From: Methanobrevibacter sp. YE315
GTDB taxonomy: Archaea > Methanobacteriota > Methanobacteria > Methanobacteriales > Methanobacteriaceae
Assembly: GCF_001548675.1 (NCBI RefSeq)
Contig: NZ_CP010834.1
Span: 1,027,501 to 1,091,500 of the forward strand
Length of the DNA stretch: 64,000 nucleotides
Direction: 5' to 3'
Shown here: positions 28,501 through 35,975 of the stretch, piece by piece
How positions within the stretch are numbered: position 1 is the first letter of the stretch
How the letters are laid out: each line of letters opens with the position of its first letter
The notes under the pieces: generated by a model
What the model was told of the DNA's origin: nothing
Database searches by the model: none
What the model saw: only the letters and a program-made list of their open reading frames with translations
Program-made: the position numbers and the translations under genes

Positions 28501-29867
28501 ATATGGAAATGGATGCATCTGCAACTCTTAAATTAATTACAAAAGTTTTAACAGAAGGCATCAAAACCAACGTCGTTTCCGCAAACAGTACAACTCCGGA
28601 TTCAAACAAATCCAACAACAAAGCAAACAATACAACTAATGTTAACCCGATTTGTGATTTAGAGATTACTAAAATGGTTAATGCAACAGAAGTCAATGTA
28701 ACCGATTTTGTTGAATGGACCATAACCGTAGTGAACAATGGCCCAAGCATCGCACGCGATGTCGTTGCAGTCGACACATTGCCTGACGGTGTTAAACTGG
28801 TTGAAGTTCCTAAAAATTGCAGACTCGACGGAAATAACGTGATTTGGACAATTGGCGATTTGAACGCCGGCAATCCTGTTTCAATTACCTTATTGACCCA
28901 AGTCCTAAGCGAAGGAATCAAAACCAATATAGTCGTTGTCAACTCTACAACACCTGATTCAAATAAAACCAACAACAAGGCAAACAACACTACTGAAGTG
29001 AAACCTGTTTGTGATTTGGAAATCATCAAACTCGTAAGCTCCAAAAAGGCCTATGTTGGTGAAGAATTAACATGGACTATCATAGTAATTAATCACGGTC
29101 CTAGTGCAGCATTGGACGTTGAAGTATTAGAGGACATTCCAAGCTCCCTGAAACTCACCGGATACACTGCAACTGAAGGCACATACGATAAGACTACTAA
29201 CATATGGACAATCGGCAAACTTGATGGTGATGCAAGTGCAACCCTCACAATAGTAACCGAGGTATTGAGCGTTGGAAACATTACAAACCCTGTTGAAGCT
29301 AAAACTTCAACTCCTGATTCAAATAAAACCAACAACAAAGCTAACAATACCACTGAAGCTTCCGAAATCTGTGATTTAGAACTCAAAAAATCATCAGACA
29401 AAAAAGCCTACTACGTGGGAGATCAAATGCACTGGATTATTGAGGTTGTTAACCATGGACCAAGCCCAGCAAGAGATGTTGTGGCTTATGACGTACTGTC
29501 ATCTTCCGTAAGGTTCATAAGTTACTCAGCTTCCAAAGGTTCCTACGATGCATCAACTGGCAGATGGGACATCGGCGAATTGGCAAAAGGCGAATCAGTC
29601 ACTTTGGATATACTCTGTGAAGTATTGACCGAAGGAATGATTACCAACTATGCTAATGTAACCACAAGCGTTAATGAAACCAATTTGGATAACAATTACG
29701 ATAACGCTACCGTAGAGGTTACCAACAAAACCGAACCTGTACCAGAACCAGAACCTACTCCTGAACCTCCAGTGACCCTCAAGGAAACTGGTAATCCGAT
29801 AGCATATCTTTTAGCTGCCGTTTTAACTATATTTGGTAGTTGCTGGTTAAGGAAAAAACAAGAATAA
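22497..29867 (+). CDS. Giant adhesin-like protein, C-terminal part
   Basis: True coding in this frame starts at about 22523; the first nine codons from the ATG at 22497 are the out-of-frame end of the preceding repeat. It holds the last 14 Cna_B units, then nine DUF11 domains (about 26515-29700; each begins PNMTVEK- or CDLEITK-like and contains a VVNHGPS-type motif). It ends with a Pro/Glu linker (PEPEPTPEPP), a hydrophobic segment (PIAYLLAAVLTIFGSCWL) and RKKQE. That tail anchors the stalk in the membrane with the domains outside. Joined with the N-terminal part after removing seven extra bases, the product is 6792 aa. It is probably a long surface fibre for attachment to cells or gut substrate. 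Confidence 0.85.
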   Translation: MLLKFGTMTDDHDGFRPDNVTFVLLANGNETANVTLSGAGNVWTASFNDLPVYANGSAIVYTIKELTVEYYNSTVTNSSLSNYTITNSRIVEFTSVNVTKVWNDSDDHDGFRPQNVTFVLLANGNETANVTLSGTGNVWTASFNDLPVYANGSAIVYTIKELTVEYYNSTVTNASLSNYTITNSRIVEFTSVNVTKVWNDSDDHDGFRPDNVTFVLLANGNETANVTLSGTGNVWTASFNDLPVYANGSAIVYTIKELTVEYYNSTVTNASLSNYTITNSRIVEFTSVNVTKVWNDSDDHDGFRPQNVTFVLLANGNETANVTLSGTGNVWTASFNDLPVYANGSAIVYTIKELTVEYYNSTVTNASLSNYTITNSRIVEFTSVNVTKVWNDSDDHDGFRPQNVTFVLLANGNETANVTLSGAGNVWTASFNDLPVYANGSAIVYTIKELTVEYYNSTVTNSSLSNYTITNSRIVEFTSVNVTKVWNDSDDHDGFRPQNVTFVLLANGNETANVTLSGTGNVWTASFNDLPVYANGSAIVYTIKELTVEYYNSTVTNASLSNYTITNSRIVEFTSVNVTKVWNDSDDHDGFRPDNVTFVLLANGNETANVTLSGTGNVWTASFNDLPVYANGSAIVYTIKELTVEYYNSTVTNASLSNYTITNSRIVEFTSVNVTKVWNDSDDHDGFRPQNVTFVLLANGNETANVTLSGTGNVWTASFNDLPVYANGSAIVYTIKELTVEYYNSTVTNASLSNYTITNSRIVEFTSVNVTKVWNDSDDHDGFRPQNVTFVLLANGNETANVTLSGTGNVWTASFNDLPVYANGSAIVYTIKELTVEYYNSTVTNASLSNYTITNSRIVEFTSVNVTKVWNDSDDHDGFRPQNVTFVLLANGNETANVTLSGTGNVWTASFNDLPVYANGSAIVYTIKELTVEYYNSTVTNASLSNYTITNSRIVEFTSVNVTKVWNDSDDHDGFRPQNVTFVLLANGNETANVTLSGTGNVWTASFNDLPVYANGSAIVYTIKELTVEYYNSTVTNASLSNYTITNSRIVEFTSVNVTKVWNDSDDHDGFRPQNVTFVLLANGNETANVTLSGTGNVWTASFNDLPVYANGSAIVYTIKELTVEYYNSTVTNASLSNYTITNSRIVEFTSVNVTKVWNDSDDHDGFRPQNVTFVLLANGNETANVTLSGTGNVWTASFNDLPVYANGSAIVYTIKELTVEYYNSTVTNASLSNYTITNTRIVEYTSVNVTKVWNDSDDKDKLRPNEITVELYNGVELIDSVVLNQANNWKGNFTDLPVYKDGKKIVYTVAEIEVDKYNSTVTNSTLGNYTITNTHVPYKPNMTVEKITLDKVVFVNDTVKFLIVVTNTGDCDLTDVTVYEIFKSGELDYNDYIDPTGKWSMTGNYVYVYNGTLTAGESANFTVVFTALTNGTFLNAVNASSNKTDNKTGNNTTTVYRPNMTVQKITLDNVVFVNDTVRFLIVVTNTGDCDLTDVKVTEIFKPKELKYNSYIDSTGKWSKESDYVFVYDGNMTAGGSANFTVVFTALTNGTILNTVNASSNETDNKTGNNTTEVKPICDLEITKSVNPAKVYVNDTVVWTIEVVNHGPSKAENVVVYDTIPDGLEFSVPQGCTFDGKYLIWNVGDLDVNKRAALELITKVTREGNITNIVVVNSSTPDSNESNNEANNTTVVEPICDLVITKLVNASSVNVNETVEWNVTVVNKGPSLAMDVVVREILQDGLAIISAAPSAGSFDEKSRIWEIGELDIDSPVSLILVTKVLTNGTLTNVVVVNSTTPDSNESNNKANNTTVANPICDLEIVKLVNASEVNVSDIVEWTITVKNNGPSAACDVVAKDTLPDGVKLVEVPENCRLEGNTVIWTIGILPAYDRISLTLLTQVLTEGNKTNIVIVNSTTPDSNESNNRANNTTDVYPVCDLEITKLVNATEVYVNDVVEWTVVVKNNGPSTAKDVVVKELLPEGIELLDVVPSVGDYENGIWTVGDMEMDASATLKLITKVLTEGIKTNVVSANSTTPDSNKSNNKANNTTNVNPICDLEITKMVNATEVNVTDFVEWTITVVNNGPSIARDVVAVDTLPDGVKLVEVPKNCRLDGNNVIWTIGDLNAGNPVSITLLTQVLSEGIKTNIVVVNSTTPDSNKTNNKANNTTEVKPVCDLEIIKLVSSKKAYVGEELTWTIIVINHGPSAALDVEVLEDIPSSLKLTGYTATEGTYDKTTNIWTIGKLDGDASATLTIVTEVLSVGNITNPVEAKTSTPDSNKTNNKANNTTEASEICDLELKKSSDKKAYYVGDQMHWIIEVVNHGPSPARDVVAYDVLSSSVRFISYSASKGSYDASTGRWDIGELAKGESVTLDILCEVLTEGMITNYANVTTSVNETNLDNNYDNATVEVTNKTEPVPEPEPTPEPPVTLKETGNPIAYLLAAVLTIFGSCWLRKKQE

Positions 29868-29887
29868 TGATGAAAATTAAAACACGT

Positions 29888-29927
29888 AACTAGATTTCAA
29901 AATCTAGTTATCTTTTTTATTTTTTTT
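29888..29927 (+). terminator. Terminator of the giant adhesin gene
   Basis: AACTAGATTT-CA-AAATCTAGTT (29888-29909) is a perfect inverted repeat followed by ATCTTTTTTATTTTTTTT. It lies 20 bp after the stop codon. Confidence 0.7.
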
Positions 29928-30139
29928 AAAAGTCAAGCAATTTTTTACGCATATATAATCAAATGTATTTTCTTATTTTAAAATAATTTTTTTTAGATGG
30001 AGATACTTTTCCCGTTTAAAAGTACTGTTTTTATTATAGGATATTTTTTTTTAGTAAGCTTTAGAACCGATTTCACAATGTGAAAGCGTTCCCATAGCAT
30101 CAAAACCTATTTATCTTATCACATTTTAATATATTAACA

Positions 30140-31090
30140 ATGATTCCGCAAGAAGTAAATGTAGAAAGAAATGGAAGTAGAGTAAGATTTGAAATCGAGG
30201 GAGTCTCTACGGATTGGATGGATGAAAGCGACAGGTTCAAAGAAAGAATAGATGAATCCAATCTCAACAAGGCATTTTTAAGCAGGCATATCCTAAAGGA
30301 AATCGAAATCAGAAACATTCTCGATGAGGGCACAGGATTTCTTGAAGGTGAAGAATACAAAAAGGCGATAGAATGTTTTGATGAGGTTCTCTTTTATGAT
30401 GATGAATACGGCGAGGCACTGATTGGCAAGTCCCGTGCGCTTTTCTGCCAGAAGCATTTTGTCAAATCATTGAGGTATTACCTGCGTGCAGTTGTTGTGT
30501 CTTCGGATTTCGAGGATGAAAAATACAATAAAACCCTTTTGGAGAAGTCCAAAGAGGAAATTGATGCATTTCCGAAATTGAAGAAGAACATTTATGCTGC
30601 CGATGAGTATTTTTCCGAGGGCGAATACCAAAAGGCATTAAAGAATTACAAAAAAGCACTGCTTATCCCATCTATAGGTAAGGAAAAAATTCTTTTTAAA
30701 CTGTACAATAAAATTGCTACAACACACCTTAAATTAAATGAGTTTGAAGATGCACTCATGTATTTTAATGCATCGGCAAAAGCATTAAACAATGACTATG
30801 CATACTACGGCAAGGGCCTGTGTGAATATGAGTTCCAACTTGACGTTGCAGCCGAAAGCCTGAAGCGTGCGGTGAAACTTGAAAAGGGTCAGCTTCTTGA
30901 AAAGGGACTGATATTGAATGAGCTTGAATGCTACCATGATGCCCTTGAAACATTCGACTTTCTGCTTGAAAACCATTTCACCGTCGACAAGATGTATATT
31001 ACCGCCCTCAACGGCAAGATGTATGCAATGAGAAAACTGGAAATGGATCTGAGTGAAATGGAAAAGGTAATGGATGAGCTGGCAGAGTAG
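30140..31090 (+). CDS. Tetratricopeptide-repeat (TPR) protein
   Basis: The 316-aa soluble protein has helical repeats with TPR spacing: FLEGEEYKKAIECFDEVLFYDDEYGEALIGK (about 67-97), FCQKHFVKSLRYYLRAVV (about 102-120), YFSEGEYQKALKNYKKALLI, HLKLNEFEDALMYFNASAKA and LNELECYHDALETFDFLLEN. The N-terminal 60 residues are charged and have no recognised fold. TPR proteins mediate protein-protein contacts; the partner is unknown. A TATA-like TTTATC stands about 30 bp upstream, so the gene may be nearly leaderless. No operon partner is evident. Confidence 0.8.
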   Translation: MIPQEVNVERNGSRVRFEIEGVSTDWMDESDRFKERIDESNLNKAFLSRHILKEIEIRNILDEGTGFLEGEEYKKAIECFDEVLFYDDEYGEALIGKSRALFCQKHFVKSLRYYLRAVVVSSDFEDEKYNKTLLEKSKEEIDAFPKLKKNIYAADEYFSEGEYQKALKNYKKALLIPSIGKEKILFKLYNKIATTHLKLNEFEDALMYFNASAKALNNDYAYYGKGLCEYEFQLDVAAESLKRAVKLEKGQLLEKGLILNELECYHDALETFDFLLENHFTVDKMYITALNGKMYAMRKLEMDLSEMEKVMDELAE

Positions 31091-31561
31091 TTACTTTGCA
31101 TTTTGTATTTGTGTTTCGTTTAGTCCTGTCAGTTTTGTTATTTCTTTCATTGGCATTCCTCTGTTTAATAGTTTTATTGCAATTTCCAGTTTTCCTTCTT
31201 TTATTCCTTCCAGTTTTCCTTCTTTTATTCCTTGGTTTTTGTAGTATTCGTCTCTTGGATTTATTAACATCTTGGTTTTCTCCATCAGTCTGTTTTTTTC
31301 ATTATTATCAAGCATGTTTGCGCTTAATATGTCTAAAACGTATGTTATTGCAATTTTTTCATTAGAATCGGCTTATGTCATCGTCTGTTGGGAGTTTTTT
31401 TGACATTCCATTATCAGTCATGGTATGATGTTTTGGATTTTATAGGGTATATTCAAAAATTTCAAAACGCCATTGGCATACTTCTGAACCGTCTTTTTAA
31501 AAACGTAATCTGTATATTGGGGATATTCATAGTCATCCTGACTATTTTTTAGATTACTCAT
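31091..31561 (-). pseudogene. Decayed Rpn/PDDEXK-family transposase-like nuclease
   Basis: The 3' portion (31091-31315, 74 aa from an internal ATG) has the typical tail of recombination-promoting nuclease proteins: two GIKEGKLE repeats followed by IAIKLLNRGMPMKEITKLTGLNETQI. Upstream on the same strand an ATG at 31559-31561 starts MSNLKNSQDDYEYPQYTDYV and FKKTVQKYANGVLKFLNIPYKI, the usual N-terminus, which soon reaches a stop. The central catalytic domain is missing and frames are disrupted, so this is a remnant. The family is common in Methanobrevibacter-type genomes. Confidence 0.65.
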
Positions 31562-31708
31562 AATACCTAATCTGTCCATTGAAGTATTTAAATTTATTCA
31601 ATCAGTGAATTGGGATTAATGATATCTTTTGAAGTAATTTAATAAGTTTTAATCAATTATTGCTTTCAGATTGAAAAATTTATATTGAATGAAAATATAG
31701 TTATAACC

Positions 31709-32083
31709 ATGAAATTTTCAGGATTCATGAACGTCTACCAGCTGGATGACATGAGCTGGGAATACCAGTTCGGGGAAAAGTCCCTGAAGGCGAATACCTT
31801 AAGGGAGCTTGAGGTATTGGTAAGCCTTTACGGATTGAAATGGAGGGTTCTGGATAAGGACCTCGCCGAAAAGTCACTTGATGCGGACAGGAACAATCAG
31901 ACAGGCTTTCTCAACGTATATAAAAGCGGCGATTACTGGCATTATCGCGGGTCCGGCTTGAAATCCCACAGCCTTGAGGTCCTAAAAAAGAAGGCCTTAA
32001 ACGAGAATCTTGAATGGCGCGAAACCGATAAGGATCTTGCATATAAGAACCTGAAGCTTGATTCAAGGAAATTCAGACAGTAG
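31709..32083 (+). CDS. Small protein with two tandem about 57-residue repeats
   Basis: The product is about 124 aa from the ATG at 31709 (MKFSGFMNVY); an in-frame ATG 24 bp upstream is possible. The two halves are related: GFMNVYQLDDMSWEYQF..LRELEVLVSLYGLKWRVLDKDLA and GFLNVYKSGDYWHYRGS..LEVLKKKALNENLEWRETDKDLA. Each has an aromatic beta part and then a helix, somewhat like small three-strand-plus-helix DNA-binding modules. No named family is recognised. It is probably cytoplasmic, with no signal or membrane segment. Confidence 0.6.
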   Translation: MKFSGFMNVYQLDDMSWEYQFGEKSLKANTLRELEVLVSLYGLKWRVLDKDLAEKSLDADRNNQTGFLNVYKSGDYWHYRGSGLKSHSLEVLKKKALNENLEWRETDKDLAYKNLKLDSRKFRQ

Positions 32084-32141
32084 CCTGCGCTTTTTTTACA
32101 ACTCTTTTTTTTGGATCGATATTAAAATTTATATAATACTT

Positions 32142-32429
32142 GTGCATATAGTAGTATTAGGATGTGTTATTATTAATGATGAAACATTAAAAAAATATGC
32201 TTATATAAATATATCCTCCTATAGGGCAAAGGCGGTCAAGTCACTTCAAAACGATGTGAAGATGCCGACACAGATTGCATCAGAAACCGGAATCAGGAGA
32301 AACCACATCTCCAAGGTTTTGCGCGAGCTTAAGGAATCAGGCGTTGCGGAATGCATAAATGAAGAGGCAAAACGCGGAAGGCTTTACCGCTTGACAGACC
32401 TTGGGGAAGATATTGCGGAAAATTTATGA
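32142..32429 (+). CDS. Winged-helix transcriptional regulator
   Basis: The core KKYAYINISSYRAKAVKSLQNDVKMPTQIASETGIRRNHISKVLRELKESGVAECINEEAKRGRLYRLTDLG is a MarR/ArsR-like winged helix with a recognition helix (GIRRNHISKVLREL) and a wing (KRGRLYRLT). Proteins of this form are common regulators in methanogens. The start is uncertain: the in-frame GTG at 32142 lies only a few bases after a TATA box (TTTATATAAT, 32128-32137) and would precede the expected transcription start. No standard start codon follows in frame before the conserved region. Confidence 0.65.
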   Translation: MHIVVLGCVIINDETLKKYAYINISSYRAKAVKSLQNDVKMPTQIASETGIRRNHISKVLRELKESGVAECINEEAKRGRLYRLTDLGEDIAENL

Positions 32430-32706
32430 GACTGTTTAGTTCAGATGGGATTTCAAGGCAGTTTTAATAATTCAAATTATTTTAACTAACCAGTCAAAAG
32501 ATAATATGGCAGGTAGACATGCCAGTAATCCTTAAAATGATTAATTTATTTTTAAATCATATAATTTTAGAAAATAACTATTTAATGAAGCAAATTCTTA
32601 TTTAAATTCATATTTATATTATTTAAAGAAAAAATTGTCTCGATTTACAAAATTGAAGTCAAAAATAACTGCCTACTTTATAAATATCAAAGTCTAATCT
32701 AGGATC

Positions 32707-32925
32707 ATGATTTCAAATTCAACATTTAAAAAACTTATTAATCTTGGGAATCATTTCCCAAAACTCGGTGATAAAGGAGCATTATTGATTCCGACAAGTT
32801 TAAAACTGAATGATTTGGAATTTACGAAATATCGTCATCTATCAGTTAATTGGGAAATTTTGCTGATGAAATATATAAATAATACAAGATTCAATATTAA
32901 ATTGACAAAGAGGCCATTAAAATGA
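32707..32925 (+). CDS. Hypothetical 72-aa protein, first of three overlapping small ORFs
   Basis: This basic 72-aa protein (MISNSTFKKLINLGNHFPKL... to LTKRPLK) has no recognised domain. A TATA-like CTTTATAAAT (about 32677-32686) sits 20-30 bp before the ATG, so the transcript is nearly leaderless. The TGA stop overlaps the next ATG (ATGA at 32922). The basic protein followed by an acidic partner in a coupled pair resembles a toxin-antitoxin arrangement, but neither protein matches a known family by eye. Confidence 0.45.
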   Translation: MISNSTFKKLINLGNHFPKLGDKGALLIPTSLKLNDLEFTKYRHLSVNWEILLMKYINNTRFNIKLTKRPLK

Positions 32926-33095
32926 ATGAAATACCAATAATCAGAACAACATTCCCGTATTTAACTGTTAATGAAATGGAATTCATGCAAAATCTTGAAA
33001 AGGAATTGAAAGAAAAAAATATGACTCATGAAGATATGGTTAAAGAAATCTTTTCTGAAATTGGAGTTAAAATTGATTTAAATGATATGTCATAA
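32922..33095 (+). CDS. Hypothetical 57-aa acidic small protein
   Basis: The ORF starts in ATGA overlap with the previous stop and reads MNEIPIIRTTFPYLTVNEME, then FMQNLEKELKEKNMTHEDMV, to IDLNDMS. A helical segment rich in Glu and Lys suggests an alpha-helical partner protein. It overlaps the next ORF by 14 bp. No family is recognised; coupling and length are the main support. Confidence 0.45.
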   Translation: MNEIPIIRTTFPYLTVNEMEFMQNLEKELKEKNMTHEDMVKEIFSEIGVKIDLNDMS

Positions 33096-33417
33096 AATCG
33101 AATTAAGAAGGAAGTACGTATTCCACCTGCCATTGTACAGATATGAAAACGACAATCTGATTGCCCTAAAAATAGATGATTTACTCGATGATTTGACAGA
33201 TGAATTCATCAAAAGCGGCTTTGAAAACTTCTATATCACAGAGGCAAAGGCCCATTATAGGAAAAGGTCCTTTGATGAGCTGCTGATAACCTTGTTTGCA
33301 GATTCCGCATCACCCGAAATGATATTTAAGGAATGGTTCCGGGAAAACAATGATATTCTGGGCCAGGAGGCATTTGCCTGGCAATGCGGCAACAGCCTTT
33401 TTATTGAAGAGCTTTAA
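33082..33417 (+). CDS. Hypothetical 111-aa protein
   Basis: The 111-aa product begins MICHKIELRRKYVFHLPLYR and ends CGNSLFIEEL. It looks like a compact alpha/beta domain: a beta strand, an acidic helix (IDDLLDDLTDEFIKSGF), FYITEAKAHYRKRSFDELLITLF, then a helix with Trp (MIFKEWFRENNDILGQEAFAW). No signal, membrane helix or metal motif is seen. Its start overlaps the preceding small ORF by 14 bp, so the three are probably one transcript. Function unknown. Confidence 0.55.
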   Translation: MICHKIELRRKYVFHLPLYRYENDNLIALKIDDLLDDLTDEFIKSGFENFYITEAKAHYRKRSFDELLITLFADSASPEMIFKEWFRENNDILGQEAFAWQCGNSLFIEEL

Positions 33418-33587
33418 TTTTAACTGTTTTTAAAAAAAGAGATTTTCATCTTATAAAGCTAATAACCACTGATATTGTAAAAGCTGAAATTTGCAGATGA
33501 TGATGCTTTCCAATCATATATGAAGGAGGGCAGTGATTAGTTACTTTTATTAAAATCAACATCCAAAGTAACTGTATAGGTGAAATC

Positions 33588-34349
33588 TTGAAGCTTTTTG
33601 GAAACGAAGTAAACAAGCGCTATGCAATATGGATTGCCATACAGGCCATTACAATACTGGACATTGTACTGATTTCAATAGAAATGATATTTTCCCTTCC
33701 ATCAGAAATCGCAGTGTTCATCACAAGATTCGATTTTATCGTCTGTATCATTCTTCTCGCCCAATGGTTCTATATACTCTACCTTTCAAGGCCGAAATCT
33801 ATTTTTCTAAAAAGTGCAAGCAACTGGATAGACCTGATTGCATCAATACCGTTCGACACCCTTCTTCCGATCATAATACCGCAGGCAGGGATTTTGAGAT
33901 ACCTGAGAGTCCTTAGATTCCTCAGGATATTCGCGCTCTTCAAGAGATTTTCAAATTCACTTCAAAGATTCTTTGAAAAAACATACCTCGACAAGATTAT
34001 TGCAACAATCGTCCTGATAATTGCAGTTTTCACAATACTCCTTTATCTCTACGGGCCAAGTTATGGTGCTTTTGACGACTTCTACTTTGTAATCGTAACA
34101 CTTACGACAGTCGGATACGGTGACGTGACACCGCAGACATTCTCCGAAAAGATAATCGCAATAGTCCTGCTTTTCGTTGGAGTGTTCGTATTTTCAACTA
34201 TTACTGCAGCCATCTCATCATTTTTGACTGACCGCCTTTTGAACAAGGACGAGTACATTAAAGGCGAGATTGAAAACTTACACAAGGAAAATGAGGAGCT
34301 CAAAGAAGAGATTCATGAATTGAAGGAACTGATAAAAGAGATTAAATGA
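33588..34349 (+). CDS. Voltage-gated-like potassium channel subunit (second copy)
   Basis: The 253-aa protein has the same layout as the channel at 5269-6060: N-terminal membrane helices, RYLRVLRFLRIFALFKRF as an S4-like segment with Arg every third residue, the filter TTVGYGDVTP at about 169-178, a last membrane helix, and a Glu/Lys-rich coiled-coil tail. The regular Arg spacing makes voltage sensing more credible here than in the first copy. The start is TTG at 33588, chosen because AGGTGA lies four bases before it and no ATG is nearby. Confidence 0.88.
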   Translation: MKLFGNEVNKRYAIWIAIQAITILDIVLISIEMIFSLPSEIAVFITRFDFIVCIILLAQWFYILYLSRPKSIFLKSASNWIDLIASIPFDTLLPIIIPQAGILRYLRVLRFLRIFALFKRFSNSLQRFFEKTYLDKIIATIVLIIAVFTILLYLYGPSYGAFDDFYFVIVTLTTVGYGDVTPQTFSEKIIAIVLLFVGVFVFSTITAAISSFLTDRLLNKDEYIKGEIENLHKENEELKEEIHELKELIKEIK

Positions 34350-34416
34350 AATCTCCTTTTAGGTCATTTTCACCTTTCAATTAAAATATATTAGTAACAT
34401 TATTTATAGTATTTAT

Positions 34417-35109
34417 ATGAAAATCGTAACCTGGAACTGCAATGGTAAATTTCATAAATTGTTTAATGAAATTATGAAAGAAAAAGCAGATATCTACGTT
34501 ATACAAGAGTGTGGAAATCCATTAGAATCAAAAAATGAAGAATATAAGGAATTCGCTTCCAATCATTTTTGGGTTGGAGTAGATAAAAGCAAAGGTTTGG
34601 GGATTTTTGCTCGTGATAATGTAGATATGGAGTTAGTTGACTTGGAGGATAATGGACTTAGATACTTCATCCCAGTTAGGGTTAACAATTCCTTTAATCT
34701 TTTGGGAATCTGGACAAATCCAAATAAAAAGAACAAAACTCCTGAATATCCCAAAGAAATTACCAGATATTATGAGCTTCATAAAGATTCCGGATTTTTT
34801 AATGAAGACATGATTATCTGCGGGGACTTTAATTGTGATGCAAGGTTAAAGCATGTTCATGCTCGCAACGTTTTTGAAATGAAAGAAAAATTAGGGGAAA
34901 TGGGGCTTGTGGATACATATCATTATTTAAGTAATGAAGAACAAGGTGAAGAATCCCAAGCAACATTCTACATGTATAGGCATTTAGATAAACCATTCCA
35001 CTTGGACCATGTATACGCAGCACCAGATAGAATCAAAGAATTGGAAATCGGTGAGGAAGAGAAATGGCTCCAATTTAGTGACCATTTACCAATGATTTTT
35101 GAAATTTAA
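34417..35109 (+). CDS. Endonuclease/exonuclease/phosphatase (EEP) family protein
   Basis: The 230-aa protein shows the ordered EEP motifs: WNCNGKFHK at the N-terminus, VIQECGNP (metal-binding Glu), IICGDFNCDAR (Asp/Asn), LDHVYA and FSDHLPMIFEI (catalytic Asp-His at the C-terminus). The family cleaves phosphodiester or phosphate-ester bonds in a Mg-dependent way; ExoIII-like DNA repair enzymes and small-molecule phosphatases both belong. Substrate cannot be told. It is cytoplasmic, monocistronic, and converges on the next gene. Confidence 0.82.
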   Translation: MKIVTWNCNGKFHKLFNEIMKEKADIYVIQECGNPLESKNEEYKEFASNHFWVGVDKSKGLGIFARDNVDMELVDLEDNGLRYFIPVRVNNSFNLLGIWTNPNKKNKTPEYPKEITRYYELHKDSGFFNEDMIICGDFNCDARLKHVHARNVFEMKEKLGEMGLVDTYHYLSNEEQGEESQATFYMYRHLDKPFHLDHVYAAPDRIKELEIGEEEKWLQFSDHLPMIFEI

Positions 35110-35164
35110 TCTCTAAATTGATAAAGTTTAATTAAAAAATTTATAAAGAAGATAAGTCAAATTA

Positions 35165-35204
35165 TTTTATTTTTAAAAATAAAAAAATAGTGTCGCAATG
35201 ACAC
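35165..35204. terminator. Stacked hairpins between convergent genes
   Basis: TTTTATTTTT/AAAAATAAAA is a perfect 20-bp palindrome at 35165-35184. GTGTC-GCAAT-GACAC follows at 35190-35204. Both lie between two convergent stop codons and probably end both transcripts. Confidence 0.4.
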
Positions 35205-35209
35205 AAAAA

Positions 35210-35854
35210 TTAAGGATTGCAACGTTTACAAGGAGTATATCCGCTGCTTATTGCCTCATCACGACTTGAGAAATAAACCTTGTTTGACGGTTTCATTTTA
35301 TCAACGCTGCCGCATCCGGGTGCGTGGAATTTTCCGGTATTGCTGTTTCCAACATAGGTGTCTGATGTTCCGCTGTGGTATGAGTTGGTGCTGCCGCCGC
35401 CTGAAGACCCACCAGTTCCGCTGGATGATGAGCTTGAATAGTCAGTATATGATCCGAATGTCTGCAGTCCGCTTGTAGGGGATAAATCCACATCCTGGCT
35501 GTCTAGCAGATGTTCATTCTTGTCATATAATTTGATTTTGGCATGGTCAGGGAAATATTTATATGCGTCTGCACTTGAAACTTCGACATAGCCGTTTGAA
35601 TTGACGGTTACGGGAACCATGTTTCCGTTGTTAAGCGCTGAACCGTCACGGGAGTAGAAAATCTGTATAATAACATCCTTTCCTGCATTTTCTGCTCCGA
35701 CATTGATGGATGCATATGTTTTGTCTTCAAGACCTCCGTCGGTTGAAAAGCTTCCTCCTTCAATTGACATGGATGCTGAAACTGCACTGATTGTTGTAAG
35801 CAGCAGAATCATCAAAAGAATTGTAACAGAAGCCTTTTTCATGCTGATTTTCAT
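35210..35854 (-). CDS. Secreted protein with C-terminal Ada-type metal-binding-like domain
   Basis: Residues 1-27 are a signal peptide (KKASVTILLMILLLTTISAVSA). About 28-130 is a beta-rich domain. About 135-165 is a Ser/Gly-rich linker. The final 47 residues (VGNSNTGKFHAPGCGSVDKM.. to ..GYTPCKRCNP) resemble the small Cys-rich Ada-type zinc-binding fold found at the end of many secreted nucleases and surface proteins: one Cys in HAPGCGSV and the CKRC pair. No nuclease domain is present, so this is probably a surface binding protein. Function unknown. Confidence 0.65.
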   Translation of the reverse strand: MKISMKKASVTILLMILLLTTISAVSASMSIEGGSFSTDGGLEDKTYASINVGAENAGKDVIIQIFYSRDGSALNNGNMVPVTVNSNGYVEVSSADAYKYFPDHAKIKLYDKNEHLLDSQDVDLSPTSGLQTFGSYTDYSSSSSSGTGGSSGGGSTNSYHSGTSDTYVGNSNTGKFHAPGCGSVDKMKPSNKVYFSSRDEAISSGYTPCKRCNP

Positions 35855-35975
35855 AATAATCTTTTCCTAGAATTCATTGTTAATATATTGGTTTTATAAC
35901 TATTTAAGAATTATTTTAACTTTGGCAAAAATTAAATATCATGTGTAATAAATGTGTATATAATCAGAACTGGAT

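Noticed and set aside
27383-29401. Long minus-strand ORFs opposite the DUF11 domains
   Set aside because: They mirror the repetitive plus-strand codons, have no start signals and no recognisable protein features.
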